A stretch of 64,000 nt of DNA, from NCBI RefSeq assembly GCF_004016445.2, contig NZ_SADT02000008.1, positions 62,001 to 126,000 of the forward strand, given 5' to 3'. The notes under the pieces were generated by a model. That model made no database searches. It was not told where the DNA came from and saw only the letters and a program-made list of their open reading frames with translations. Position 1 is the stretch's first letter. Each line of letters begins with the position of its first letter. The stretch is from Mesorhizobium sp. M2E.F.Ca.ET.219.01.1.1 (GTDB taxonomy: Bacteria; Pseudomonadota; Alphaproteobacteria; Rhizobiales; Rhizobiaceae). Below, piece by piece: positions 17,678-26,057 of the stretch. The translations under genes were made by a program, and so were the position numbers.

Positions 17678-19330
17678 ATGGACAAGGAATATGACTTTAT
17701 CGTTGTGGGGGGCGGCTCGGCCGGCTGCGTCGTGGCTTCGCGCCTGAGCGAGGATGCCGGCTCACGCGTGCTTCTTGTCGAGTTCGGCAAGAAGAACGAC
17801 GGTCCTCTGGTTCGCTGGCCAGCGGGCTACGCCAAACTGCAAGGCCCGAGATTTCGCTACGAGTGGGAAACGGTTCCGCAGCCGGCGCTCAACAACAGGC
17901 GCATGCTTTTCCCCCAGGGCAAGGTTCTGGGGGGCGGCTCCTCGGTCAATTCGATGGTCTACATCCGAGGCAACCGTCGCGACTACGATCAGTGGCGCGA
18001 CTTGGGCAACGAGGGGTGGGGCTATGACGATCTGTTGCCCTATTTCCGCAAATCCGAGGACAATGAGCGATACCTTGATGACTACCATGGTCAGGGCGGG
18101 CCGCTTGGCGTATCCGACCAGCGTTCGCCGATCGACCTGACGAGGGTCTATATCCGCGCGGCGCAACAGGCTGGCTACCCCTACAACACCGATTTCAACG
18201 GCGCGCAACAACATGGGGTCGGTTATTATCAGGTCACTCAGCGCGCGGCACGTCGCTCGAGCGCCGCGCAGGCCTTTATCTACCCCAATGCCAATCGCAA
18301 GAACCTGACCGTGCAAACCGAGGCCCGCGTGCTTCGGGTGTTCGTGGAGAACGGCCGCGCGAGAGGCATCGAGGTCGCAATAAAGGGACAGACAAGCCGG
18401 ATCGAGGCCAGGTCCGAGGTCATCGTGTGCGCGGGCGCAATCAATTCTCCGAAAATCCTGCTGCTTTCAGGCGTCGGACCAGCCGCCGAACTCAAGCGCG
18501 CGGGCGTGAGGGCGATTCATGATTTGCCAGGCGTCGGCAAGAATTTGCAGGATCATCTGGACGTCTATTGCTGTGCCAGCCTCAGGGAACCGGTATCGTA
18601 TAACGGTCACGACAAGGGCCTGATGGCGGCTTGGCACACGCTGCAATTTCTGGCCTTCGGCACTGGCCCCCTCACGTCGAATGTCTGCGAGGGTGGAGGC
18701 TTCGTATCGACTGATGGGAACACCGATTGGCCCGACATCCAGATGCACTTCCTTCCCGCCTACGTCATCGATCATGGCCGCGTGCAGGTCAAGGGCCACG
18801 GAATGACCCTCAACACCGCCTATCTTCGACCCGAAAGCCGCGGAGAGGTGATGCTGGCGTCCGCGGATCCGGCGGCCGAGCCGATCATTGATCCGAAATA
18901 CATGACGCATGAGCGCGACTGGGCGCACACCGTCAACGGGTTCAAGATTGCTCGTGACATCCTGTCACAGCCCGCTTTCGCCAAGATCTACAAGGCCGAA
19001 CACTTGCCTGGCGCGCAACGAACGAGCGAGGAGGATTTGCGTGCCTATGTTCGAGAATGGAGCAAGACCGACTTTCATCCTGCAGGGACCTGCAAGATGG
19101 GTTCCGACGAAATGGCTGTTGTGGACACCGACCTCAAGGTCCGCGGCATCGACGGACTACGGGTGATCGATGCCTCTATCATGCCGACGCTGGTCTCAGG
19201 CAACACCAATGCGCCAGCGATCATGATCGGCGAGCGTGGCGCCGATGCGGTGAAAGGGCGCAAGTTGCCGCAGCAGCACACGCTCGCTCGAGAGGTGCAG
19301 CAAAAGCTTCCGGCCCACCCGGCTACTTGA
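17678..19330 (+). CDS. GMC-family FAD-dependent oxidoreductase (choline dehydrogenase-like)
   Basis: 550 residues from ATG 17678 (GGGGAGGG just upstream). The N-terminal FAD site is IVVGGGSAGCVVASRLSE; the first GMC signature GKVLGGGSSVNSM and the second GAINSPKILLLSGVG are clear. The active-site His is in FHPAGTCKMG and the terminal segment NTNAPAIMIGERGADAV holds the second His/Asn position as Asn. It oxidises a primary or secondary alcohol. Forms an operon with the aldehyde dehydrogenase. Its last bases overlap the convergent RidA gene. Confidence 0.93.
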   Translation: MDKEYDFIVVGGGSAGCVVASRLSEDAGSRVLLVEFGKKNDGPLVRWPAGYAKLQGPRFRYEWETVPQPALNNRRMLFPQGKVLGGGSSVNSMVYIRGNRRDYDQWRDLGNEGWGYDDLLPYFRKSEDNERYLDDYHGQGGPLGVSDQRSPIDLTRVYIRAAQQAGYPYNTDFNGAQQHGVGYYQVTQRAARRSSAAQAFIYPNANRKNLTVQTEARVLRVFVENGRARGIEVAIKGQTSRIEARSEVIVCAGAINSPKILLLSGVGPAAELKRAGVRAIHDLPGVGKNLQDHLDVYCCASLREPVSYNGHDKGLMAAWHTLQFLAFGTGPLTSNVCEGGGFVSTDGNTDWPDIQMHFLPAYVIDHGRVQVKGHGMTLNTAYLRPESRGEVMLASADPAAEPIIDPKYMTHERDWAHTVNGFKIARDILSQPAFAKIYKAEHLPGAQRTSEEDLRAYVREWSKTDFHPAGTCKMGSDEMAVVDTDLKVRGIDGLRVIDASIMPTLVSGNTNAPAIMIGERGADAVKGRKLPQQHTLAREVQQKLPAHPAT

Positions 19331-19775
19331 CGGCAGCGACAAGCTCGATCTCAACGCTGGAGTTGCGCGGCAGTTCGGCAACGCCAACCGCGGAGCGCGC
19401 GTGATTGCCGCGTTCGCCCAGCACCTCACGCAACAAAAGGGTTGCAGCGTCGGCCACGCGGGGCTGGAGATTGAATCCCGGTGCCGACGCGACGAATACT
19501 GTCATCTTCAGGATCTGGACGACATTGTCCAGACCGCCGACGGCATGCGCGAGAGAGGCAAGCGCGTTGCGCATCGCAAGGTCAGCCGCTTCCTTTGCCT
19601 GTTCGAGCGTGACATCCGATCCGACCTTGCCCGGGTGGAGATCCTCATCGCCGGTCTTGGGCACATTACCGCTGACCCAGGCCTGGCCGTCGTGCACGAG
19701 AACCGAAGTGTAGCCATAAGCGGGCGGTTGGTAGGCCGGGATCTCGTATCCGTTGTAGGTGAAAGCACCTGTCAT
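19323..19775 (-). CDS. RidA (YjgF/YER057c/UK114)-family protein
   Basis: About 150 residues; ATG 19775 is preferred because AGGAGG lies ten bases upstream, while ATG 19784 would be too close. Contains VSGNVPKTG, DLAMRNALASL, the ILKMTVFVAS strand and the Arg of the active pocket region (GNHARSAVGVAELP), then a C-terminal VEIELVAAV. RidA proteins hydrolyse reactive enamine/imine intermediates made by PLP or flavin enzymes, which suits a locus with a PLP desulfhydrase-like enzyme and an amine-type substrate. Divergent from the GntR gene. Confidence 0.9.
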   Translation of the reverse strand: MTGAFTYNGYEIPAYQPPAYGYTSVLVHDGQAWVSGNVPKTGDEDLHPGKVGSDVTLEQAKEAADLAMRNALASLAHAVGGLDNVVQILKMTVFVASAPGFNLQPRVADAATLLLREVLGERGNHARSAVGVAELPRNSSVEIELVAAVK

Positions 19776-19882
19776 TGTTGTCATTCCTCCTATGGGCCCC
19801 GCGGTGCTTCTGGCGGGCCGCGTCTCTCGTGAGCACCGCTAAGATTTGCAACTGGGGGCGAGTTGCTGGACTTATCGCTGAT

Positions 19883-19893
19883 ATGTCGGACAT
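19883..19893. promoter_or_regulatory. palindromic GntR-type site in regulator promoter
   Basis: ATGTCGGACAT, a palindrome around a central G, of the yGTC-N-GACr type bound by FadR-subfamily regulators. It lies between ridA-like and gntR and resembles AAGTCGGACAT (4566) and TTGTCTTACAA (25194). Confidence 0.45.
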
Positions 19894-19935
19894 GTGTCAT
19901 AAAAACAGCTTGCTGTAAAACAAATTAGCTGACAG

Positions 19936-19952
19936 ATTACAAATATGTGCAA
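19936..19952 (-). promoter_or_regulatory. operator-like motif D in front of gntR
   Basis: ATTACAAATATGTGCAA, the reverse-strand form of the motif at 4537 and 16068 with one inserted base. It ends 21 bases before the regulator's ATG, a position suited to autoregulation. Confidence 0.45.
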
Positions 19953-19973
19953 ACTCCAAGCCCCGGCAGAGCG

Positions 19974-20711
19974 ATGAAGCTCAAACTGGCAGACCAGGTC
20001 TATGGCGCCCTTCGGCAATTCGTCGAAGGCGGTGAGTGGCCAGAGGGTACGCGCATACCTCCGGAGACCGAGCTTGCTAAGAACTATGGCGTCTCGCGGC
20101 CCGTCGTAAGGGAGGCTTTGATCCGGCTCAAAATGGAGGGCTTGATCGGATCCCGCAAAGGATCCGGGAGCTTTGTGATCGGCAAAAATGGCCTGGACCT
20201 GGGGGGCTACCGGCCAATCGAGAACATAGCCGACCTCATCCAGGCGTTTGAATTTCGATTCTCCGTCGAATGCGATGTCGCCGCTTTCGCGGCGCTGAGG
20301 CGGACCGACGAGGAGTTGGAGCAAATTCGTATTGCCTCCGCCGTTGTCAAGAACCAGTCGAACGAGGAGACCTTCGGCGATGCCGATTTCGGGTTCCACC
20401 TGGCGCTGTCCCGAGCAAGTCGAAACGCAATGTATGAAACCACGCTCAGCATGCTGCGCACGCAGATCGTCTTCGGGATGCGGCTCGTCGGAGAATTCTC
20501 TCAACAACAAGCGGCAACCCGGTCGGAGGCGATCTTCGAAGAACACGAGATGATCGTCGACGCCGTTGAGGCTCGAGATGCCGACAAAGCCCAGTCGGCA
20601 ATGGGTCGGCATCTCATGAACTCACGACGAAGGATCCTCGGCTTCGAAATCGCAAGTGATTGGCAACCCACATTGGGCACCGGACCGTCGATCCGAAGGG
20701 GGCAGAATTGA
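19974..20711 (+). CDS. GntR-family regulator, FadR (FCD) subfamily, copy 1
   Basis: 245 residues. It has an N-terminal winged HTH (LADQVYGALRQFVEG, PPETELAKNYGVSRPVVREA, SRKGSGSFV) and an all-helical FCD ligand domain from about residue 85 with the metal-binding His/Asp pattern (DADFGFHLAL, EEHEMIVDAVEA). It is strongly paralogous to the regulator at 24418-25173, sharing IENIADLI.AFEFR.. .ECD.AAF.ALR. The probable effector is a carboxylate or sugar acid from the locus. The operator-like motifs in four promoters are its likely targets. Confidence 0.93.
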   Translation: MKLKLADQVYGALRQFVEGGEWPEGTRIPPETELAKNYGVSRPVVREALIRLKMEGLIGSRKGSGSFVIGKNGLDLGGYRPIENIADLIQAFEFRFSVECDVAAFAALRRTDEELEQIRIASAVVKNQSNEETFGDADFGFHLALSRASRNAMYETTLSMLRTQIVFGMRLVGEFSQQQAATRSEAIFEEHEMIVDAVEARDADKAQSAMGRHLMNSRRRILGFEIASDWQPTLGTGPSIRRGQN

Positions 20712-20863
20712 AGCGGCCCCTCGGTCCGCCGCACTTGCGTTCTTGCCGACCGCGATCGCTCGGGCGTAGCGCCCCCTCGATCGCAGATCTGTGCACCCAG
20801 CCCGCGTTTTCCAGCGCGATTTCGGTCGCCGCCCGGTCCGGCGGCCCTGTGAGAGGTTAGTTT

Positions 20864-21955
20864 ATGTCTTCGTTGTCCATCGATAGTGTTTACAAATATT
20901 ACGGCCCCAACCTGTGCGTCTTGAAAAACATCAACATTGACGTCGCATCCGGCGAATTTCTCGTTCTTCTCGGACCATCAGGATGTGGCAAGTCGACGTT
21001 GCTCCATGCAATCGCCGGCCTTCATAGAATCAACGCTGGCGAAATCCGCCTTGGGGAGCGCGTCCTCAACGAAGTGCCCTGTCAGCACCGCGACATCGCG
21101 ATGGTGTTCCAGTCCTATGCGCTTTATCCCTCGATGACCGTCAGGCAGAACATCGCTTTTCCGCTGGAAATGCGAAAACTGCCGAAGCCGGAACGTGACA
21201 AGGCGGTCTCCGACGTCGCCAACCTGCTCCAAATCAGCCATTTGCTTGATCGAAAGCCAGGGCAATTGTCTGGCGGGCAGCGGCAGCGGGTAGCAATTGG
21301 CCGCGCATTGGTGCGAGAGCCAAGCCTTTTCCTTTTCGACGAACCACTATCGAACCTCGATGCTCTTCTGCGTGTCGAAATGCGCACCGAGCTAAAGAAG
21401 CTGCACCACCGGATGGGTCGAACCACCGTCTACGTGACGCATGACCAGATCGAGGCCATGACGCTGGCAAACCGCATCGCCATCCTGGACAAAGGTGTCG
21501 TTCAGCAACTGGGAACCCCAGGCGAGGTCTACAATCGACCTGCCAATCTCTTTGTTGCAACTTTCATCGGCAGCCCGCGCATCAACCTTTTGCCCGCGGT
21601 CAGCAAGGGGGGGAGGGTGGTGCTGGAGGGGTCAGGAACAATCCTGCCGGTCCCGCAGGAATTCGCCTCGGCCTTGCGCCAGGATGGTCGCAGGGTCACG
21701 GTCGGAATTCGTCCGGAGCACTATGGCCTGGCAGAGGGTAACGCCGCGAGCGAGAAGACCGTCGACATCGAGGCCGACGTCAATCTCATTGAGCCGACGG
21801 GATCAGACGATGTCATTTTGTTTCAGCATTCCGGCGTGGAACAGTTGGCCCTGCTGCGGGCAGGGCATGTGAGCCAGAGCGGCAGGGCGCGGCTGCGTGT
21901 CGATACGTCACGGATCAGCGTCTTCGACAGCGGGTCCGGCGAGCGCCTTCAATGA
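20864..21955 (+). CDS. ABC transporter ATP-binding protein (UgpC/MalK-like)
   Basis: 363 residues. Walker A GPSGCGKST, Q-loop FQSYALYPSM, signature LSGGQRQRVAIGRA, Walker B LFLFDEPLSNLDA and switch His YVTHDQIEAM are all intact. The C-terminal 120 residues form the MalK-type regulatory OB-fold (TVGIRPEHYGL). This class serves carbohydrate importers, and the only such permease pair in the window without an ATPase is at 6089-7904, so it probably energises that system. It is coupled to the next small gene by an ATGA overlap. Confidence 0.94.
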   Translation: MSSLSIDSVYKYYGPNLCVLKNINIDVASGEFLVLLGPSGCGKSTLLHAIAGLHRINAGEIRLGERVLNEVPCQHRDIAMVFQSYALYPSMTVRQNIAFPLEMRKLPKPERDKAVSDVANLLQISHLLDRKPGQLSGGQRQRVAIGRALVREPSLFLFDEPLSNLDALLRVEMRTELKKLHHRMGRTTVYVTHDQIEAMTLANRIAILDKGVVQQLGTPGEVYNRPANLFVATFIGSPRINLLPAVSKGGRVVLEGSGTILPVPQEFASALRQDGRRVTVGIRPEHYGLAEGNAASEKTVDIEADVNLIEPTGSDDVILFQHSGVEQLALLRAGHVSQSGRARLRVDTSRISVFDSGSGERLQ

Positions 21956-22308
21956 GCCTGGATGCAGATATCTGCATGGCAGCTTCCTGGCTTGGAGACG
22001 CATCCGTCGCCCTGTCACCATGGCGGCAAATCATGCGCGGCACCGGGTGCCCATCGGCACCTGCCCACGCGATCGGCGTTACAGGTGTCTGGCGCCAAGG
22101 CGCAACTGTGCCGGCCAGCCAGCCCGAAGGTTTTGTGCCCGTATTCAGCATGCGCAAAGCGCAGCACTTCCAAAGCCTCCATGCTGCTGACGGATCCTTG
22201 TTTTCGCCTTCAGGTGCCGTCGATCCCGCGTTGACGATAGCAGCCCAAGCCGTGCTGGTAGGCGATCGGCTGACATCCATCCTCATTCATCAGGAACCCG
22301 TGCAATGA
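21952..22308 (+). CDS. small hypothetical protein, coupled on both sides
   Basis: 118 residues, family not recognised. It starts inside the stop of the ATPase gene (ATGA) and its own stop overlaps the start of the following Gfo/Idh gene (ATGA), so it is probably translated. No signal peptide, no clear membrane helix, and no motif that I know; the C-terminal part (DPALTIAAQAVLVGDRLTSI) is moderately hydrophobic. The segments FSMRKAQHFQSLHAADG and GAVDPALTI look structured. Position suggests a role in handling the imported substrate or in the importer. It could be an accessory subunit or a small isomerase. Confidence 0.65.
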   Translation: MSLDADICMAASWLGDASVALSPWRQIMRGTGCPSAPAHAIGVTGVWRQGATVPASQPEGFVPVFSMRKAQHFQSLHAADGSLFSPSGAVDPALTIAAQAVLVGDRLTSILIHQEPVQ

Positions 22309-23303
22309 CAAAGCAACTTCGATGGGGACTTGTCGGCGCAAGCCGCATAGCCGCTGAGTGGATCATCCCGGCGATCAGGGCGACACCAGGAAACGAAGTG
22401 GTTGCCGTCCAGGGCAGCAACGCGGCACGTGTGAGCGAATATGCCCGGACCAATGACATCCCGCTTACCTGCGAGTCGCTTGATGAGCTGCTCTCGGCCG
22501 GTGTCGATGCGGTCTACATCTCCAACACCAACGAAAAGCACGCGCGCGCCGCCATAGCGGCGCTCAATGCTGGCAAGCATGTGTTGGGTGAGAAGCCGAT
22601 GGCCATGGCCGAACAGGACGCCCGGGAAATGGTTTCGTTGGCAAAACACAAAAATCTTGTCTTGGCGATCAACCATCATTTGCGCGGCATGAATAGCCAC
22701 CGAAAGCTACGTGAACTTGTCGAAAGTGGCGTGCTCGGCGACCTTGTCGCGGTTCGCGCCATGTTCGGCGTTCTGCTGCCCCACGACAATCGCGGATGGC
22801 GCACCGATAGCGCTTCGGCCGGAGCAGGCGTCTTCTTTGACCTGACCGTTCATGACGCAGATACCCTGCACTTCATACTGGGTGAGAAATTTGTGCGCGT
22901 TGCTGCTTTTACTTCCAACAACGGCATCTCTGCCAAAGGGATTGAAGACGGCGTAGCCACAATAGCCCAAACGGCGTCTGGGCTCACAGTCCAGATCACG
23001 GAGAGCTTCGCGATCGAGCATGCTCGAACAACCCTCGAACTGCACGGCACCAAGGCTTCTGTCTTTGCCGATGACGTGCTGCTGCAGCGGCCCGGCGGCA
23101 GGCTGGAGCTAAGCGTGCGAGGCAACCGCCAAGAAATTCCGATCGAGCATGAAAACGCCTACCCCCGTGTCATAGCGGCCTTTGCCGATGCCGTCAGGGG
23201 CATCGGCGGCCCGCTTGTCTCCGGCGAGGACGGTCTCGCTTCGCTTCGATTTGCACTTGCCGCGCGGACCGCGGCCGCAACAGGCCGAGTGATCGAAATC
23301 TGA
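22305..23303 (+). CDS. Gfo/Idh/MocA-family oxidoreductase (copy 2)
   Basis: 332 residues: Rossmann fold GLVGASRIAAEW, LGEKPMAMAEQDA motif and the second domain with the conserved His (LTVHDADTL). Paralogous to 3301-4314. The two may carry out successive or reverse oxidoreductions, as in pathways where 3-keto sugars are made and later reduced. Overlaps the small ORF upstream by four bases. Confidence 0.92.
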   Translation: MTKQLRWGLVGASRIAAEWIIPAIRATPGNEVVAVQGSNAARVSEYARTNDIPLTCESLDELLSAGVDAVYISNTNEKHARAAIAALNAGKHVLGEKPMAMAEQDAREMVSLAKHKNLVLAINHHLRGMNSHRKLRELVESGVLGDLVAVRAMFGVLLPHDNRGWRTDSASAGAGVFFDLTVHDADTLHFILGEKFVRVAAFTSNNGISAKGIEDGVATIAQTASGLTVQITESFAIEHARTTLELHGTKASVFADDVLLQRPGGRLELSVRGNRQEIPIEHENAYPRVIAAFADAVRGIGGPLVSGEDGLASLRFALAARTAAATGRVIEI

Positions 23304-23370
23304 CCGCGTCACGTGTGCGGATCGCGCCACCGGATCGCGCCGGGAGCATCATCCAAAGGATACAATCCGA

Positions 23371-24408
23371 ATGACGATTGTTTCACAGGTCGAACTGAGC
23401 TCTGCGCTCGCAGCGCTCCCGCGTGTGCGGCTGGCGCATCTTCCGACGCCCATCGACTACTGCCCCACGCTGACAAAGCGGCTCGAAGGACCGAGGATCT
23501 GGATCAAGAGGGATGACTGCACCGGTGTCGCCTTCGGCGGCAACAAGGTCCGGCAACATGAATTCATCCTCGGTGACGCGGTTAGTCGCGGGGTCGACGT
23601 GGTGATCCAAGGCGCCGCGTCTCAATCAAATCAATCGCGCCAACTCGCCGCAGCTGCTGCGCGGCTTGGCCTAGACTGTATCCTGATGCCTCGCAAGGAC
23701 GCCCACTACGATCATGTTCAAGGCAATCAGCTTATCGCCAGGCTTTTCGGCGCCAAGATCGTGCCCGTGGACGCAACGGCTTCGCTGAAGCAGGCCAAGG
23801 AAGATATGGCGGCAAGGCTGAAACGCGAAGGCCGAAACCCGGCTATCCTCGGTATGGGAGCGCAATCCGCGCTGAGCTTGGCGGCGGTCGCCTATGTCAA
23901 CGCGTATCTGGAGATATCTTCTCAGTTCGAAGCGCTGCGCGAAGCGGAGCCCACTCACATCTATGCGACCTCTCAGGGAAGCACGCAGGCCGGCTTGCAG
24001 GCGGCGGCAATGCTGCTTGGGCACACCACTCAAATCCGCGGCATCAACCCGATGGACAGCCGCAACGAGGCCTATGAGTTTCCTTCCGCGATTGCCGGTC
24101 AGTGCGAAGCGGCGGCGCGTATCCTCGGGTTCGATTTGTCGGTCCCAGTGGAAGCAATCAGCAACTCCACCGATTGGGTCGGCGCCGGCTACGGCCTCCC
24201 CTCTGCGGATGCCCAAGAGGCGTCTGCCCTGCTGGCCCGAACCGAGGGTATCCTTGTCGACCCGGTGTACTCAGGAAAAGGGCTCTCCGGCTTGCTTGGT
24301 GATATAAGGTCTGGCCTTCTGACGGCGAAGGACCGCGTGGTGTTCATCCATACAGGCGGACTGCCAGCCATTTTTTCCTACGCCGACGCCATTCTGGCTT
24401 GTACCTAG
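23371..24408 (+). CDS. PLP-dependent D-cysteine desulfhydrase/ACC deaminase-like protein
   Basis: 345 residues, fold-type II PLP enzyme. The Schiff-base Lys lies in FGGNKVRQHEF. Two positions differ from well-known members: the usual GGNK.RKLEF has Gln instead of the second Lys, and the usual QSNH is QSNQ (ASQSNQSRQ). The phosphate-binding segment TSQGSTQAGLQ is kept, as is the C-terminal HTGGLPAIF. The family eliminates ammonia from D-cysteine, ACC or related amino acids. The substitutions suggest a different amino-acid-like substrate. It follows the second Gfo/Idh gene in the same operon. Confidence 0.88.
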   Translation: MTIVSQVELSSALAALPRVRLAHLPTPIDYCPTLTKRLEGPRIWIKRDDCTGVAFGGNKVRQHEFILGDAVSRGVDVVIQGAASQSNQSRQLAAAAARLGLDCILMPRKDAHYDHVQGNQLIARLFGAKIVPVDATASLKQAKEDMAARLKREGRNPAILGMGAQSALSLAAVAYVNAYLEISSQFEALREAEPTHIYATSQGSTQAGLQAAAMLLGHTTQIRGINPMDSRNEAYEFPSAIAGQCEAAARILGFDLSVPVEAISNSTDWVGAGYGLPSADAQEASALLARTEGILVDPVYSGKGLSGLLGDIRSGLLTAKDRVVFIHTGGLPAIFSYADAILACT

Positions 24409-24417
24409 ATATGACCG

Positions 24418-25173
24418 TCACGAAGCTGACGAGCTGGTGTTGACCGGCCCCAGCCTTTGCCAATTCGGTGGGACATCAAATCCCAGGATACGATGGCGCG
24501 ACTGAAGCAGATGGTTCCGCATCGCGTCAAAAGCCGCTTGCGCGTCACCCGACTTGATTGCATCGACGATCAAGGCGTGTTCGCGATAAACGGTCTGAGC
24601 TCTTGTGGTGCTGCCGATCAGCGAGAATTCGCCCACCAGGCGCATACCCAAAAGTATCTGGGGATTGAGCATCGACAGCGTCGCTTCGAAGAGCTTGTTC
24701 CCAGTGCCCTTGGCAATCGCGATGTGGAATGCCAGGTCAAGATCGCCGAAATCACTCTCGCTCAGATCGCTTTTGAACTTCTCATGCGCGGAGATAATTT
24801 CAGCCAGATCCTGCGGTTTGCCCCGCAACGCGGTGAATGCCGCAGCATCGCACTCAATCGTCAATCGGAACTCGAACGCGCTGATAAGGTCGGCAACATT
24901 CTCGATAGGGCTGTAACTTCGCCTAGGTGCCCCGTTGGCGGCAATGACCACGCTGCCTGAACCGCGACGGGAGTCGATGATCCCCTCGCTGCGCAGCTGC
25001 ACCAGGGCCTCGCGCACGACGGGGCGTGAAACACCGAAGCTTGCCGCCAGTTCGGTCTCGGTAGGCATGCGTGTGCCTTCGCGCCACTCACCCTCGTCGA
25101 TCTGACGACGCAAACCGTCATAGACGCGCTTCGAGAGCTTGATGCGCTCATCATTTGGAGCACCCATTCGCAA
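24418..25173 (-). CDS. GntR-family regulator, FadR (FCD) subfamily, copy 2
   Basis: 251 residues. Winged HTH (LSKRVYDGLRRQIDEGEW, PTETELAASFGVSRPVVREA, SRRGSGSVV) and FCD domain with DLDLAFHIAI and REHALIVDAIKSGD. Close paralogue of the regulator at 19974, so one may be a duplicate with a new effector. Convergent with the operon 20864-24408 and divergent from the PotD-side genes. A palindrome TTGTCTTACAA at 25194-25204 lies just upstream of its own start. Confidence 0.93.
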   Translation of the reverse strand: MRMGAPNDERIKLSKRVYDGLRRQIDEGEWREGTRMPTETELAASFGVSRPVVREALVQLRSEGIIDSRRGSGSVVIAANGAPRRSYSPIENVADLISAFEFRLTIECDAAAFTALRGKPQDLAEIISAHEKFKSDLSESDFGDLDLAFHIAIAKGTGNKLFEATLSMLNPQILLGMRLVGEFSLIGSTTRAQTVYREHALIVDAIKSGDAQAAFDAMRNHLLQSRHRILGFDVPPNWQRLGPVNTSSSAS

Positions 25174-25193
25174 AATCCGCGTGATTCTCGCAG

Positions 25194-25204
25194 TTGTCTT
25201 ACAA
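25194..25204. promoter_or_regulatory. palindromic GntR-type site upstream of gntR copy 2
   Basis: TTGTCTTACAA, arms TTGT/ACAA around CTT, the classic yGTNNNACr shape. It lies 21 bases from the regulator's start. It overlaps the weaker match CTTACAAATCTAC to motif D. Confidence 0.45.
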
Positions 25205-25315
25205 ATCTACTCAAGCAAACACGGAAAATCCATAACGTGAGCATCGGGCCGGACGTCGTCCGCGGCAAATCAGCGGATGCTGGCGATCGACGGCCGCCAT
25301 CTTCCGCAATCGAAA

Positions 25316-25981
25316 CTAGAGCACCGTCCCCGCGCCAAACATTGTCAGCAGTTTGTCGGCTACCGCTTTTCCGAGAACAGCATGTTGTTGGACCTCCAGG
25401 TGGATACCATCCACCGGACTGACGCTAATGAACTGCGCGGCGTTCAGATATTCGGCGCCAAAATGGGATGCGACATCCTTGTATTTTCCAGCCAGTTGGC
25501 CCGATTTGATGCGTCCGCCAGAAAAAATCTCGCCGAGGAATCCGACTTCCTCGATTGGGGCGGGAGCGATGACCAAGATGTGTGGATCGGATCCTCCGGG
25601 ACCCGATTTGCCGGACAAGATCAGCTCGATCAACGCGACCAAACCCCGAGCGATGTCTTCCGAAGTAAGGCTGAAGCGTGTCTTCAGATCGTTGGTGCCG
25701 AGCATCAACACGATTGCGTCCAACGGACGGTGGGTATCGATGCATGGCTTGAGGTAGGTAAGTCCGTTGCGCGAGGCGCCTTCGATAGGATCATCAAGAG
25801 TTGTCGTTCGACCGGGAAGGCCCTCCTCGATTATGCGAAAGCCCTTTCCCAAGGCTTCCGCCAGAACGCCTGTCCAGCGTGCCGTCTCATCAAATCGCTG
25901 ACTGTCGAACCAACTCTTGGCTGGGGCAGAGCCATGGGTGTTGCTGTCGCCGTAGCACAGAATGCGCCTCAATTTTGTCAT
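25316..25981 (-). CDS. SGNH/GDSL-type esterase
   Basis: About 221 residues from MTKLRRILCYGDSNTHG; the frame runs 19 codons further upstream to 26038. Block I GDSNTHG carries the nucleophile Ser, block III GTNDLK the oxyanion Asn, and the C-terminal DGIHLEVQQH the catalytic Asp and His. Lacks a signal peptide, so it is probably cytoplasmic. Such arylesterase-like enzymes remove acyl groups from small molecules or sugars. It lies 77 bases after the start region of the binding protein gene's end, same strand. Confidence 0.85.
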   Translation of the reverse strand: MTKLRRILCYGDSNTHGSAPAKSWFDSQRFDETARWTGVLAEALGKGFRIIEEGLPGRTTTLDDPIEGASRNGLTYLKPCIDTHRPLDAIVLMLGTNDLKTRFSLTSEDIARGLVALIELILSGKSGPGGSDPHILVIAPAPIEEVGFLGEIFSGGRIKSGQLAGKYKDVASHFGAEYLNAAQFISVSPVDGIHLEVQQHAVLGKAVADKLLTMFGAGTVL

Positions 25982-26057
25982 CGATGTCGGACCATTTGCT
26001 GCGGCGGCAGTTTTCACATGACGAGCCCGTCGCATCACGCGATGCGACCAGCCGATG

